DNA from: Bradyrhizobium sp. 200
GTDB lineage: Bacteria > Pseudomonadota > Alphaproteobacteria > Rhizobiales > Xanthobacteraceae
Assembly (NCBI RefSeq): GCF_023100945.1
Contig: NZ_CP064689.1
Coordinates: 4,012,001-4,076,000 of the forward strand
DNA length: 64,000 nucleotides
Reading direction: 5' to 3'
Below are positions 56,734-64,000 of the stretch, piece by piece. Position numbers and translations under genes: made by a program. Each line of letters opens with the position of its first letter. The stretch's first letter is position 1. The notes beneath the pieces were generated by a model. The model ran no database searches and was not told where the DNA came from. It was given only the letters and a program-made list of their open reading frames with translations.

Positions 56734-56856
56734 ATCCCGTCGAATAGACCATGATTGTGGCCGATGCTAGGGGCAATAGGACGAATTAACCTTTACATGT
56801 GGTGGCTATATCCGGCGCCATGCCCCCGAAATCACTGACGAAAAGACGTTTTCGAG

Positions 56857-57810
56857 ATGGTCGATATTCTCAACCTCGCGCTTCCCTATTTCGGCCTGAT
56901 CTTCATTGGCTTTGCCTGCGGCAAGACCAGGGGCCTGCCGGAATCCGGCCTCGCATGGATGAACTTCTTCCTGCTGTACGTTTCTCTGCCGGCGTTGCTA
57001 TTCCGCATCATGTCGGAGACGCCGTTTTCCGAACTCAACAATCCGCCATTTCTGATTGCGACCACGCTTGCGACCGTGAGCGCCTTCGTTCTTGCGATGG
57101 TAGCAGGCCGCATCATCGGCGAACTGTCGCTGCGCAAGGCGACCATGGCAGGGCTTGCCGGCGCCTACGGCAATATCGGCTACATGGGACCCGGATTGGC
57201 GTTGGCGGTGCTCGGCAGCAAGGCGGCAGCGCCAACGGCGCTGATTTTTTGCTCCGACAGCATCTTCCTGTTTTCAATCGTGCCGCTGCTGATCGCGCTA
57301 ACCGATCGCGAACATCCGTCCATCCTGCACGCGGTTGGCGTAGCCGTCCGGCAGATCGTGCTGAACCCGCTGATCATGTCGGCTGCCGCGGGTGCGCTCG
57401 TGGCGGCGCTGCACATTCAGTTGCCGGTCGCCATCGACAGGACACTGTTGTTCCTGCAAAACGCAGCCGCGCCGACCGCGCTGTTCGTGCTCGGCGTCAC
57501 CGTGGCGTTGCGCCCGTTCGATCGCGTGCCCTGGGAAATGCCCGGCGTGATCGCGATCAAGTTGCTGATCCATCCGCTGATCGTGTTCGGATTGATGCTG
57601 CTGTTCGGGCCGTTCGCGCAGCCCTGGGCGGCGACCGCCGTCCTGATGGCCGCGCTGCCGCCGGCGCTGAACGTGTTCGTGATCGCCCGGCAGAACAATA
57701 CCTGGATCGAACCGGCGTCGGTTGCCGTCCTGATCGGGACCTTCGCCTCGGTGGTCACGCTGACCAGCGTGATGTGGTTCATCCAGAGCGGACGGCTGGT
57801 GTTCCCATAA
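56857..57810 (+). CDS. AEC-family auxin-efflux/malonate-type transporter
   Basis: 317 residues, ten hydrophobic helices. The AEC fold shows the opening LPYFGLIFIGFACGKTRGLP, GYMGPGLALAVLG and the re-entrant ANAPTALFVLG-like wording NAAAPTALFVLGVTVALRPF. Substrate unknown; family members export auxin-like acids or malonate. It has no neighbour on the same strand. Confidence 0.88.
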   Translation: MVDILNLALPYFGLIFIGFACGKTRGLPESGLAWMNFFLLYVSLPALLFRIMSETPFSELNNPPFLIATTLATVSAFVLAMVAGRIIGELSLRKATMAGLAGAYGNIGYMGPGLALAVLGSKAAAPTALIFCSDSIFLFSIVPLLIALTDREHPSILHAVGVAVRQIVLNPLIMSAAAGALVAALHIQLPVAIDRTLLFLQNAAAPTALFVLGVTVALRPFDRVPWEMPGVIAIKLLIHPLIVFGLMLLFGPFAQPWAATAVLMAALPPALNVFVIARQNNTWIEPASVAVLIGTFASVVTLTSVMWFIQSGRLVFP

Positions 57811-57910
57811 AGCGTGGCGCGGGTTTCTCGAACCACAAAATCGCTAAAACAACCCCATGCAAAGTAGAATGGGCCCCGGCTCGCAGCACACGGGCCGCTT
57901 GTGTCCGGGC

Positions 57911-59104
57911 CTAGCTGACGCGCTTCCAGGTCGGCGCCAGCCCCTCGCGCATGGCGAGCCGCCGCAGCGGGCCGAACGAACCAAGGAGGTGCATGCCGGC
58001 CGCGCGCAGCGATTGCATGCCTAAGAAATCGCTGAGCAGTGAACGGTTGGCGACATCGATGGCAATCAGCCGGCTCGCGACGTCGGCGCGGCGGGCGGAC
58101 TGATAGCGCGCCAGCACCGCCGGCGACCCCGGATCCTCCCCGAGCGAGATCGCACTGCCGGCGATATCGGCGATATCGGCCGCATCGCGCAGTCCCATGT
58201 TGAGGCCCTGCGCGCCGATCGGCGGCACCACATGGGCGGATTCGCCGACCAGCGCGATACGATGGCTGGCGAATTGCGCGGGCCGCTCGATCGTCAGGGC
58301 AAACAAATTTCGCCCGGCTTCGACCTGAACGCGGCCGAGAATGGAGTGCGACTGCCGTTCCGCGGCTTCCGACAATTCGTCGTCACTGAGCGACATCAAC
58401 CGCTCGGCTTCCCTGGTCGCCGAGACCCACACCACGCTGCAGCGGCTGCCGGGCAGGGGCACGAATACGCACGGACCCTGCGAGGTGTGAAACTCGGTGG
58501 AGATGCCGTTGTGCGGCCGCGAATGGAAAATGTTGAAGGTCAGCGCCGACTGATGCAGGTCGCGGCGGCTGATCGCGATTCCGGCCGCCTCGCGGGAAGG
58601 CGATTTCCGCCCGTCGGCGCCGATCACCAGCCGCGCGGCGAGTTGCTCGCCCTTGCCGGTATGGATGGTGACGATCGCATCCTGCGGGCCGATCGTTGCC
58701 GCCTCATCGTCAAATCGGGTCAGGTTCGAAAGCTCGGCGGCGCGCGCTTCGAGAGCGACCATCAGCGAGCGATTGTCGATGTTGTAGCCGAACTGTTCGA
58801 GACCGATCTCGTCCGACGTGAATCGCACCTCGGGCGCGCGGATTAGCCGGCCAGTGTCGTCGACGAGGCGCATGGTCCGCAAGGCGGCCGCCTTATCCAG
58901 GCAGCGGGACCAGACGTCCAGACGTTCGAGCAGGTCGGTGGAAGCCCCGAGCAGCGCCGTGGTGCGGTTGTCGGCATAGGGGACGCGGCGGGCGAGGAGG
59001 GCAGTCCTTGCGCCGGTTGCGGCCAGCGCGATGGCCGCGGTCAATCCCGCCGGCCCGCCACCGATCACGGCGGCGTCATAAACTTGCGATGCATCATTAT
59101 TCAT
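57911..59104 (-). CDS. UbiH/UbiF-family FAD-dependent hydroxylase
   Basis: 397 residues. Rossmann GxGxxG VIGGGPAGLTAAIALAATGA, the NRTTALLGAS loop, conserved DG (VIGADGRKSPSREAAGI) and the second FAD motif RIALVGESAHVVPPIGAQGLNMGLRDA. UbiH-family enzymes hydroxylate ubiquinone precursors at one ring position; the position cannot be read. Divergent from pcs with 135 bases between starts. Gene symbol left blank because the alphaproteobacterial set has several non-equivalent members. Confidence 0.9.
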   Translation of the reverse strand: MNNDASQVYDAAVIGGGPAGLTAAIALAATGARTALLARRVPYADNRTTALLGASTDLLERLDVWSRCLDKAAALRTMRLVDDTGRLIRAPEVRFTSDEIGLEQFGYNIDNRSLMVALEARAAELSNLTRFDDEAATIGPQDAIVTIHTGKGEQLAARLVIGADGRKSPSREAAGIAISRRDLHQSALTFNIFHSRPHNGISTEFHTSQGPCVFVPLPGSRCSVVWVSATREAERLMSLSDDELSEAAERQSHSILGRVQVEAGRNLFALTIERPAQFASHRIALVGESAHVVPPIGAQGLNMGLRDAADIADIAGSAISLGEDPGSPAVLARYQSARRADVASRLIAIDVANRSLLSDFLGMQSLRAAGMHLLGSFGPLRRLAMREGLAPTWKRVS

Positions 59105-59239
59105 AATGGGACAATTGACGTTCGGGCGGGCATTTTCAAGCCATCAGCCGGCCGAAATGTTTCTCGCCCAATCGCGCGGCGGAACGCCGCAAGCGCCGAT
59201 ATGCAAATCGGAGCGATTCCTGATAGCACTGCCGGAGCA

Positions 59240-59974
59240 ATGGACCAGACGACAGAGCCAGATTCTACCCCGGCGACCGGCCGAATGCGAACCGCAGCAT
59301 TCGCCGTGCATATCTTCACGGCCATGGGGGCGGGCATCGCGCTGCTGGCGATGCTGGAGGCTGTGCGCGAACATTGGGCCAACATGTTCGGCTGGCTCGG
59401 CGTGGCCCTGATCATTGATGCGATCGACGGGCCGCTGGCGCGAAAGCTGGATGTCGAGCGGCTGCAGCCGAACTGGTCGGGCGAGGTGCTCGATCTCGTG
59501 GTCGATTACGTGACCTACGTCTTCGTGCCGGCCTATGCCATCACGGCGAGCGGGCTGCTGTTGCCGCTGGCGGCGCCAATTCTCGGTATCGGCATCATGG
59601 TGTCGGGCGCGCTTTATTTTGCGGACCGGCGCATGAAGGCGTCGGACAATCATTTCCGCGGCTTCCCGGCGCTGTGGAACGTTGCGGCTTTTTATTTGTT
59701 CCTGCTGCACCCGCCGCCCGCGCTTTCCAGCCTCGGCATCGCGGTTTTGATCGCGCTGACATTCGCGCCGTTTAAGGTGCTGCATCCGGTTCGGGTGGTG
59801 CGTTTGCGCTGGCTGACCCTGTGGCTGATGGCCATCGGAGCCGTGCTTGCGATCTATACGCTTGCCTGCGATTTCAACGTGGGCGTCCCCATCGTCGCCG
59901 GGCTGTGTGCAATTGCGGCTTACGTCTTAGGAAGTGACGCAGTGATCCGGCAAATCAAATCGTTCAAGGCATGA
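59240..59974 (+). CDS. pcs: Phosphatidylcholine synthase
   Basis: 244 residues from MDQTTEPDSTPATGRMRTAA. CDP-alcohol phosphotransferase motif D-x2-DG-x2-AR ... G-x3-D-x3-D: DAIDGPLARKLDVERLQPNW SGEVLDLVVDYVTYV. Eight membrane helices follow. It condenses choline with CDP-diacylglycerol to make phosphatidylcholine, needed for efficient symbiosis in rhizobia. A TerC-type gene overlaps its stop by 4 bases. An upstream in-frame start at 59201 would also work; GGAG precedes 59240. Confidence 0.93.
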   Translation: MDQTTEPDSTPATGRMRTAAFAVHIFTAMGAGIALLAMLEAVREHWANMFGWLGVALIIDAIDGPLARKLDVERLQPNWSGEVLDLVVDYVTYVFVPAYAITASGLLLPLAAPILGIGIMVSGALYFADRRMKASDNHFRGFPALWNVAAFYLFLLHPPPALSSLGIAVLIALTFAPFKVLHPVRVVRLRWLTLWLMAIGAVLAIYTLACDFNVGVPIVAGLCAIAAYVLGSDAVIRQIKSFKA

Positions 59975-60696
59975 TGGAATTACTGACAAGCCCGGAAGCC
60001 TGGGCGGCGCTGCTGACATTGACGGCGCTGGAAATCGTGCTCGGCATCGACAACGTCATCTTCATTTCGGTGATCGTGTCACGAATCCCTGAACGGCAGG
60101 CGAAGCAGGCACGGCAGATCGGTCTCGCGCTGGCGCTGGTGTTTCGCATCCTGCTGCTCAGCCTGCTGGTGTGGCTGATCGGCCTGACCCAGCCCGTGAT
60201 CACCGTGAGGGACCTCGCATTTTCGTGGCGCGACATCATCCTGATTGGCGGTGGGATGTTTCTGATCGCGAAGGCGACCCACGAAATCCATGCCGAGGTG
60301 GAAGCGCGCGAGGCGGAAAACGACAATGGGCCGACGGCCAGTGCGTTCTTCTGGGTGATCATGCAGATCATCGTCATCGATATGGTGTTCTCGCTGGATT
60401 CGATCATCACCGCGATCGGCATGGCGCAGGATCTCGAAATCATGATCGCCGCCGTCGTGATCGCCTGCATCGTCATGTATGTCTCGTCCGGCCCGGTGGC
60501 GAAGTTCGTGGCCAATCACCCGACCACCAAGATGCTGGCGCTGGCATTCCTGGTGCTGATCGGCGTGGCGCTGGTCGCCGATGGATTCAAATTCCATATC
60601 CCGCGCGGCTACATCTATTTTGCCATGTTGTTCGCGGCCGCCGTCGAACTGTTCAATGTGCTCGCCCGGCGCAACCGCAGGAAGGCCGCCAGGTAG
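59971..60696 (+). CDS. TerC-family membrane protein
   Basis: 241 residues; start ATG overlaps the pcs stop (ATGA), so it is translationally coupled to pcs. TerC signatures: LEIVLGIDNVIFISVIVSRI, FWVIMQIIVIDMVFSLDSII TAIG. Seven to eight helices. Members are linked to metal ion export (Mn) or to tellurite resistance; Mn export with membrane-protein quality is a recent view. Pairing with pcs is inferred as an operon. Confidence 0.92.
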   Translation: MMELLTSPEAWAALLTLTALEIVLGIDNVIFISVIVSRIPERQAKQARQIGLALALVFRILLLSLLVWLIGLTQPVITVRDLAFSWRDIILIGGGMFLIAKATHEIHAEVEAREAENDNGPTASAFFWVIMQIIVIDMVFSLDSIITAIGMAQDLEIMIAAVVIACIVMYVSSGPVAKFVANHPTTKMLALAFLVLIGVALVADGFKFHIPRGYIYFAMLFAAAVELFNVLARRNRRKAAR

Positions 60697-60791
60697 CCGG
60701 TTTTCGGCCGGTGAGTTGACAATACGGCGGCGATGGCTTTCGTTTCGCTTTCAAGTTGGGCGCTTCAGGAAATACCGAGGGAGAAACTGTC

Positions 60792-61766
60792 ATGACCAAG
60801 GCCGTGCGCGTGCACAAGGTGGGGGGTCCGGAAGCCCTGGTGTATGAGGACGTGGACGTGGCGGCACCCGGCCCGGGGGAGGTTCGCCTTCGCCAACACG
60901 CCGTCGGCCTGAATTTCATCGACGTCTACTTCCGCACCGGCCTCTACAAGGCGCCGGGGTTGCCCTTCATCGCCGGAAACGAAGCTGCAGGGGAGGTCGT
61001 GGCCGTCGGCCCGGGCGTCACCAATTTTCATCCGGGCGACCGCGTCGCCTACTATTTCACGCTTGGCGGCTACGCCAGCGAGCGGGTGATCCCGGCGGAC
61101 AAGCTGGTCAAGCTGCCCGACCACATCACCTACGAGCAGGGCGCCGTCCTGATGCTCAAGGGGCTGACGGTCTGGTACCTCCTGCACAAGACCTTCAAGG
61201 TCGAGCCGGGCCACCGCGTGCTGATTCATGCTGCCGCCGGCGGCATCGGGCTGCTCGCCTGCCAGTGGGCAAAGGCGCTCGGCGCGCACGTCATCGGTAC
61301 CGTGGGCTCCAAGGCGAAGGCCGATCTCGCGCTCGCCAATGGCTGCGACCACGTCATCCTCTACAATGAGGAAGATTTTGTCGCGCGGGTGAAACAGATC
61401 AGCCGCAACGAGCTCTGCGATGTCGTCTATGACGGCGTCGGCAAGACCACGTTCCCGGGCTCGCTGTCGTGCCTGCGGCCCCGCGGCCTGTTCGTGAGTT
61501 TTGGCAACGCCTCCGGCCCGGTGCCGCCGTTCCCGCTCGCCGAACTCAACAATCACGGCTCGCTGTTTGCGACGCGGCCGAAGCTCAACGACTACGTCTC
61601 CACCCGCAAGGAATTGCTCGAAGGCGCCGATACGCTGTTCGCCGCCGTTATCAACGGCAAGCTCCATGTGCCGATCAACCACGCCTACGCGCTGAAGGAC
61701 GCCGCCAAGGCGCATATCGAGCTCGAGAGCCGGGCGACGACGGGTGCTGCGATTTTGAGGCCGTAA
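60792..61766 (+). CDS. Zinc-independent quinone oxidoreductase (MDR family)
   Basis: 324 residues from MTKAVRVHKVGGPEALVYED, with GGGAGAAAC before the start. GroES-like part (FIAGNEAAGEVVAVGPGVTN; GDRVAYYFTLGGYASE), then a Rossmann domain HAAAGGIGLLACQWAKALGA. No zinc-binding Cys/His set, so quinone reductase type (Qor). It reduces quinones with NADPH. Ends before a palindromic repeat. Confidence 0.9.
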   Translation: MTKAVRVHKVGGPEALVYEDVDVAAPGPGEVRLRQHAVGLNFIDVYFRTGLYKAPGLPFIAGNEAAGEVVAVGPGVTNFHPGDRVAYYFTLGGYASERVIPADKLVKLPDHITYEQGAVLMLKGLTVWYLLHKTFKVEPGHRVLIHAAAGGIGLLACQWAKALGAHVIGTVGSKAKADLALANGCDHVILYNEEDFVARVKQISRNELCDVVYDGVGKTTFPGSLSCLRPRGLFVSFGNASGPVPPFPLAELNNHGSLFATRPKLNDYVSTRKELLEGADTLFAAVINGKLHVPINHAYALKDAAKAHIELESRATTGAAILRP

Positions 61767-61776
61767 CTTTCTCCGC

Positions 61777-61840
61777 CGTCATTGCGAGCGAAGCGAAGCA
61801 ATCCACCTCGCCACGCGGGGATAGATTGATTGCTTCGTCG
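61777..61840. repeat. Repeat, CGTCATTGCGAG element with hairpin
   Basis: CGTCATTGCGAG wording as at 43344, with CGAAGCAATC (61794-61803) and GATTGCTTCG (61828-61837) forming a hairpin. Same family as other Bradyrhizobium palindromes (recall). Confidence 0.7.
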
Positions 61841-61899
61841 TGGAGCCTGTCATCGGGCGCGCATTCGCGCGACCCGTTGGCTCCTCGCAGTCCATCGGT

Positions 61900-62493
61900 C
61901 TACATTGGGCGCGCACCAGTATCCAACGCTTCGTTCGCGGCCGGGAGTACGGGGCGACTTCCTATTGTCGCAGCGGCAAGCGAGCGTATTCGCCGGTTCA
62001 GTTTTGCCGATGTGCGAGTGACAACGTCCCAATTCCAAGCGGATGGGTGACCCAACAGATCTTCATGGGTATGAGCCCACTTTCTGGCACGGTTCTCGGA
62101 GTTGTGATTCGTGTGAGATGGATGCAATTCAATTTTTCCTAGTCTGCCAAGCTGAAGGGAAATCAGGCCCCATCCTTCGACAGAATATCTATGCGTGCCC
62201 AATCCGGCCGCGGGATTGAGTTCTATTCGTCGTATTCGAACTTGGTCCGATGCTTCCACGGGCCATAGCGCCAGGTGACATGACAGCCTGCTATTCGAGC
62301 AATCTCCCAGTTTCGATTCGGTGCTCTCGACGAGTTCGTCCAAGCAGGAGAACTCTCTGAGGTCCCTGTCAAACCGGGAATATGCTTCAAAGACCCTGCA
62401 TTGCAGTTCCTCGAATAAAAACTCCAATATTAGCTCGAAGTCTCCCGGCGCCGCGTAGAAGTCGCAATTGGGCAATGGGTCTATCCTCCTCAA
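61900..62493 (-). CDS. Hypothetical protein, 197 aa, orphan
   Basis: Begins MRRIDPLPNCDFYAAPGDFE LILEFLFEELQCRVFEAYSR and has a conserved-looking middle (LGTHRYSVEGWGLISLQLGR; SHTNHNSENRARKWAHTHED LLGHPSAWNWDVVTR). The product lacks a signal peptide or helix anchor. I believe such proteins exist across diverse bacteria but cannot name the family. The codon use looks less GC-biased than its neighbours; possibly acquired (inference). It sits between qor and the LysR gene in opposite orientation to the former. Confidence 0.55.
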   Translation of the reverse strand: MRRIDPLPNCDFYAAPGDFELILEFLFEELQCRVFEAYSRFDRDLREFSCLDELVESTESKLGDCSNSRLSCHLALWPVEASDQVRIRRIELNPAAGLGTHRYSVEGWGLISLQLGRLGKIELHPSHTNHNSENRARKWAHTHEDLLGHPSAWNWDVVTRTSAKLNRRIRSLAAATIGSRPVLPAANEALDTGARPM

Positions 62494-62731
62494 GACACGC
62501 GAGGAACTTTAGCACCGATTTGTCGGAGGAATTGAACCGAAAGAATCCCTCAATGCATGTCTGCTTCGGGTCGTTCGCGACAGGCCCGATCCGGCAGCAA
62601 ACCCGGTCAGGTCCCTTGTTATCCCAATGGCGGCGTGAAAGCGTACATTCAGTTACTTCGGCTCTGGGCCAGGAGCCGACGAAATCCGTCGATACTCGGC
62701 AGTGATATGCGTGACAGCCAGGACACGACTA
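62494..62731. other. Intergenic, repeat-like sequence
   Basis: Frames here have the repetitive Arg/Ser character (MSASGRSRQARSGS) that I associate with dispersed non-coding repeats in alphaproteobacteria. No gene counted. Confidence 0.35.
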
Positions 62732-63634
62732 TCAAGGCACAGGCGTGGGTGGCCTCAAAAACTCGACCAGCCGTTGAGCGTGTGCGGGCAGGGACCTAAA
62801 ACTTCGCACGCAAATCCTTAGGTGGCGAAGAGCCCAAGTGTCCGTAAGAGGAATGACACGGATAGCCATTGACTGCTGGGATCGCCGAGCTGCTGTTTCG
62901 GGCAGGATGGCAAGACCAATGCCCTTTTCTACCATCTGACACATCAAGTCGGACCCGTTGAGGCGGATGCGCAGCTTGAACCGGCGACCGGCACGGAAGG
63001 CATGATAGTTCAACAAGTCCTGCATCGGGCTGCCCACGGCAAAGCCGATGAATTCATGGTCGAGAGTTTCGCGGAATGCAATTTTACGATGCCGGCTGAG
63101 CGGATGCCGCAGTGGCGTCACCAGGACCAGGCGGATCTCCGCGAACGGAAAACTGTCCAGCTCCGCGCCTGGATCAACGGTCTCCCCGACAATGCCGATA
63201 TCGCCGCGGCCCGCGGCGATTGCTCGAATAATCTCGCCGCTTCCGTGATGCTCAAGGTCGACGTCGATATTCGGATGGGCAGAGAGAAAGGCCGCCAGGG
63301 GTACGGGGAGAAATTCCATCGCGCCGATATTCGACAGCAAGCGCACATGTCCCGTCAGCCCCTTCCCGAAATTGTCCAGGTCACCGCGCATTTGCTCCAG
63401 CTGCTGCGAGACAATCCACGCGTGATGCAGGAGCACTGTTCCTGCTGAAGTAAGCCGAATCCCCCGGCGGTTCCTTTCTAGGAGCGGAGCGCTGAGCGCA
63501 TTTTCCATGGCGCGGATACGCTCACTCGCCGACGCCAGTGTCATGTTCGCGCGAGCGGCCCCGTGCGTGATGCTGCCAGCTTCGGCGACGTGCACGAACA
63601 GTCGCAGGTCGGTCAGATCGAACCTTATGGGCAT
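62732..63634 (-). CDS. LysR-family transcriptional regulator
   Basis: 300 residues from MPIRFDLTDLRLFVHVAEAG. LysR helix-turn-helix SITHGAARANMTLASASERI then RAMENALSAPLLERNRRGIR LTSAG, followed by a substrate-binding domain (LLSNIGAMEFLPVPLAAFLS; ISVIGETVDPGAEL region). Divergent from the TctC-type gene, which it likely controls. The earlier start at 63706 has no family match. Confidence 0.92.
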   Translation of the reverse strand: MPIRFDLTDLRLFVHVAEAGSITHGAARANMTLASASERIRAMENALSAPLLERNRRGIRLTSAGTVLLHHAWIVSQQLEQMRGDLDNFGKGLTGHVRLLSNIGAMEFLPVPLAAFLSAHPNIDVDLEHHGSGEIIRAIAAGRGDIGIVGETVDPGAELDSFPFAEIRLVLVTPLRHPLSRHRKIAFRETLDHEFIGFAVGSPMQDLLNYHAFRAGRRFKLRIRLNGSDLMCQMVEKGIGLAILPETAARRSQQSMAIRVIPLTDTWALRHLRICVRSFRSLPAHAQRLVEFLRPPTPVP

Positions 63635-63761
63635 GGTTAGGGACGTACCTTCGGCTGCGCCTAAGGCACACTTAGCACATTCCGCATTGTGCGTCTCTTG
63701 TCGCACATACAGGGTCGGGGGGCCTCAGACATCCTATCTTGGACATCGTAGGACAAGGAGA

Positions 63762-64000
63762 ATGACGATGAAGCCAATTAGCACCGTAAGATCAGGCATA
63801 GCCGCGTTGGCGTTTGTTGCCGGTGCTATTCCGGCGGCAGCCGCTTTCCCGGAGCGAGCGATTACTTTGATCGTTCCGTTCGCCGCCGGCGGCCCCGGCG
63901 ACACGGTCGTACGCCTCATCGGGACGCATATGGCCAGGACGCTGGGCCAACCGATCGTCGTGGAGAATGCTGCTGGGGCTGGCGGCACGAGCGCTATCAG
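63762..64000 (+). CDS. Tripartite tricarboxylate transporter substrate-binding protein (5' part)
   Basis: 79 codons to the window end. ATG after GGACAAGGAGA. Signal peptide MTMKPISTVRSGIAALAFVA GAIPAAAA, then FPERAITLIVPFAAGGPGDT VVRLIGTHMARTLGQPIVVE NAAGAGGTSAI, the TctC/Bug family opening. These proteins bind carboxylates for a TctAB permease or for sensing. Divergent from a LysR gene (127 bases between), so probably regulated by it. Confidence 0.88.
   Translation, partial: MTMKPISTVRSGIAALAFVAGAIPAAAAFPERAITLIVPFAAGGPGDTVVRLIGTHMARTLGQPIVVENAAGAGGTSAI

Overview
The window looks like a chromosomal segment of a Bradyrhizobium-type alphaproteobacterium (Bradyrhizobiaceae). The evidence is GC-rich third codon positions, an ndvB-ndvD-ndvC set for cyclic beta-(1,3)(1,6)-glucans (a Bradyrhizobium hallmark), phosphatidylcholine synthase, an IalB-like protein, hspQ, and many short palindromic intergenic repeats of the kind common in that group. 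No phage, transposase, integrase or CRISPR array was found.

Layout. (a) 0-11.3 kb: two cyclophilins, queA and tgt (queuosine tRNA modification), a sorbosone dehydrogenase-like protein, asd with what looks like a complete leader-peptide attenuator, a PepSY protein, TetR regulator and patatin lipoprotein group carrying two matching operators, then cysK with a BrnA-like orphan. (b) 11.3-20.5 kb: caspase-like protein, EamA transporter, RidA, small secreted proteins, a formyltransferase-like protein, and a PAS histidine kinase with a receiver protein. (c) 20.5-30.5 kb: an accessory, more AT-rich stretch of small genes. It holds two proteins with exosortase-like C-terminal tails, a cold-shock protein, DUF3096, PilZ, several single-helix peptides of 24-58 residues, a pseudogene broken by a 13-bp triplication, and short duplicated sequences. 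It ends at the 3' end of a tRNA-Lys gene. (d) 30.7-36.4 kb: the ndv glucan cluster. (e) 36.5-50.4 kb: housekeeping (SPOR-like protein, glmU, glmS, DUF502, DapA-like, recG, sdhE, mfd), interrupted by a 0.9-kb gene-free repeat region. (f) 50.4-64 kb: a pair of apparently degenerate signalling/adenylating proteins, a peptide-binding protein, ialB-like, hspQ, AEC transporter, UbiH-type hydroxylase, pcs-terC, quinone oxidoreductase, an orphan hypothetical, and a divergent LysR/TctC pair cut by the window end.

How genes work together. GlmU and GlmS supply UDP-GlcNAc. NdvB, NdvD and NdvC make periplasmic glucan. QueA and Tgt act in queuosine synthesis. SdhE and Mfd overlap by 4 bp, as do Pcs and TerC. 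The most novel signal is the asd leader: a promoter that would start RNA almost at the AUG, a 23-residue Thr/Lys-rich peptide, mutually exclusive antiterminator and terminator helices, then asd, whose pathway makes Thr, Lys and Met.

All calls come from reading the sequence; no database search was run. Family names and symbols are recognition from memory.
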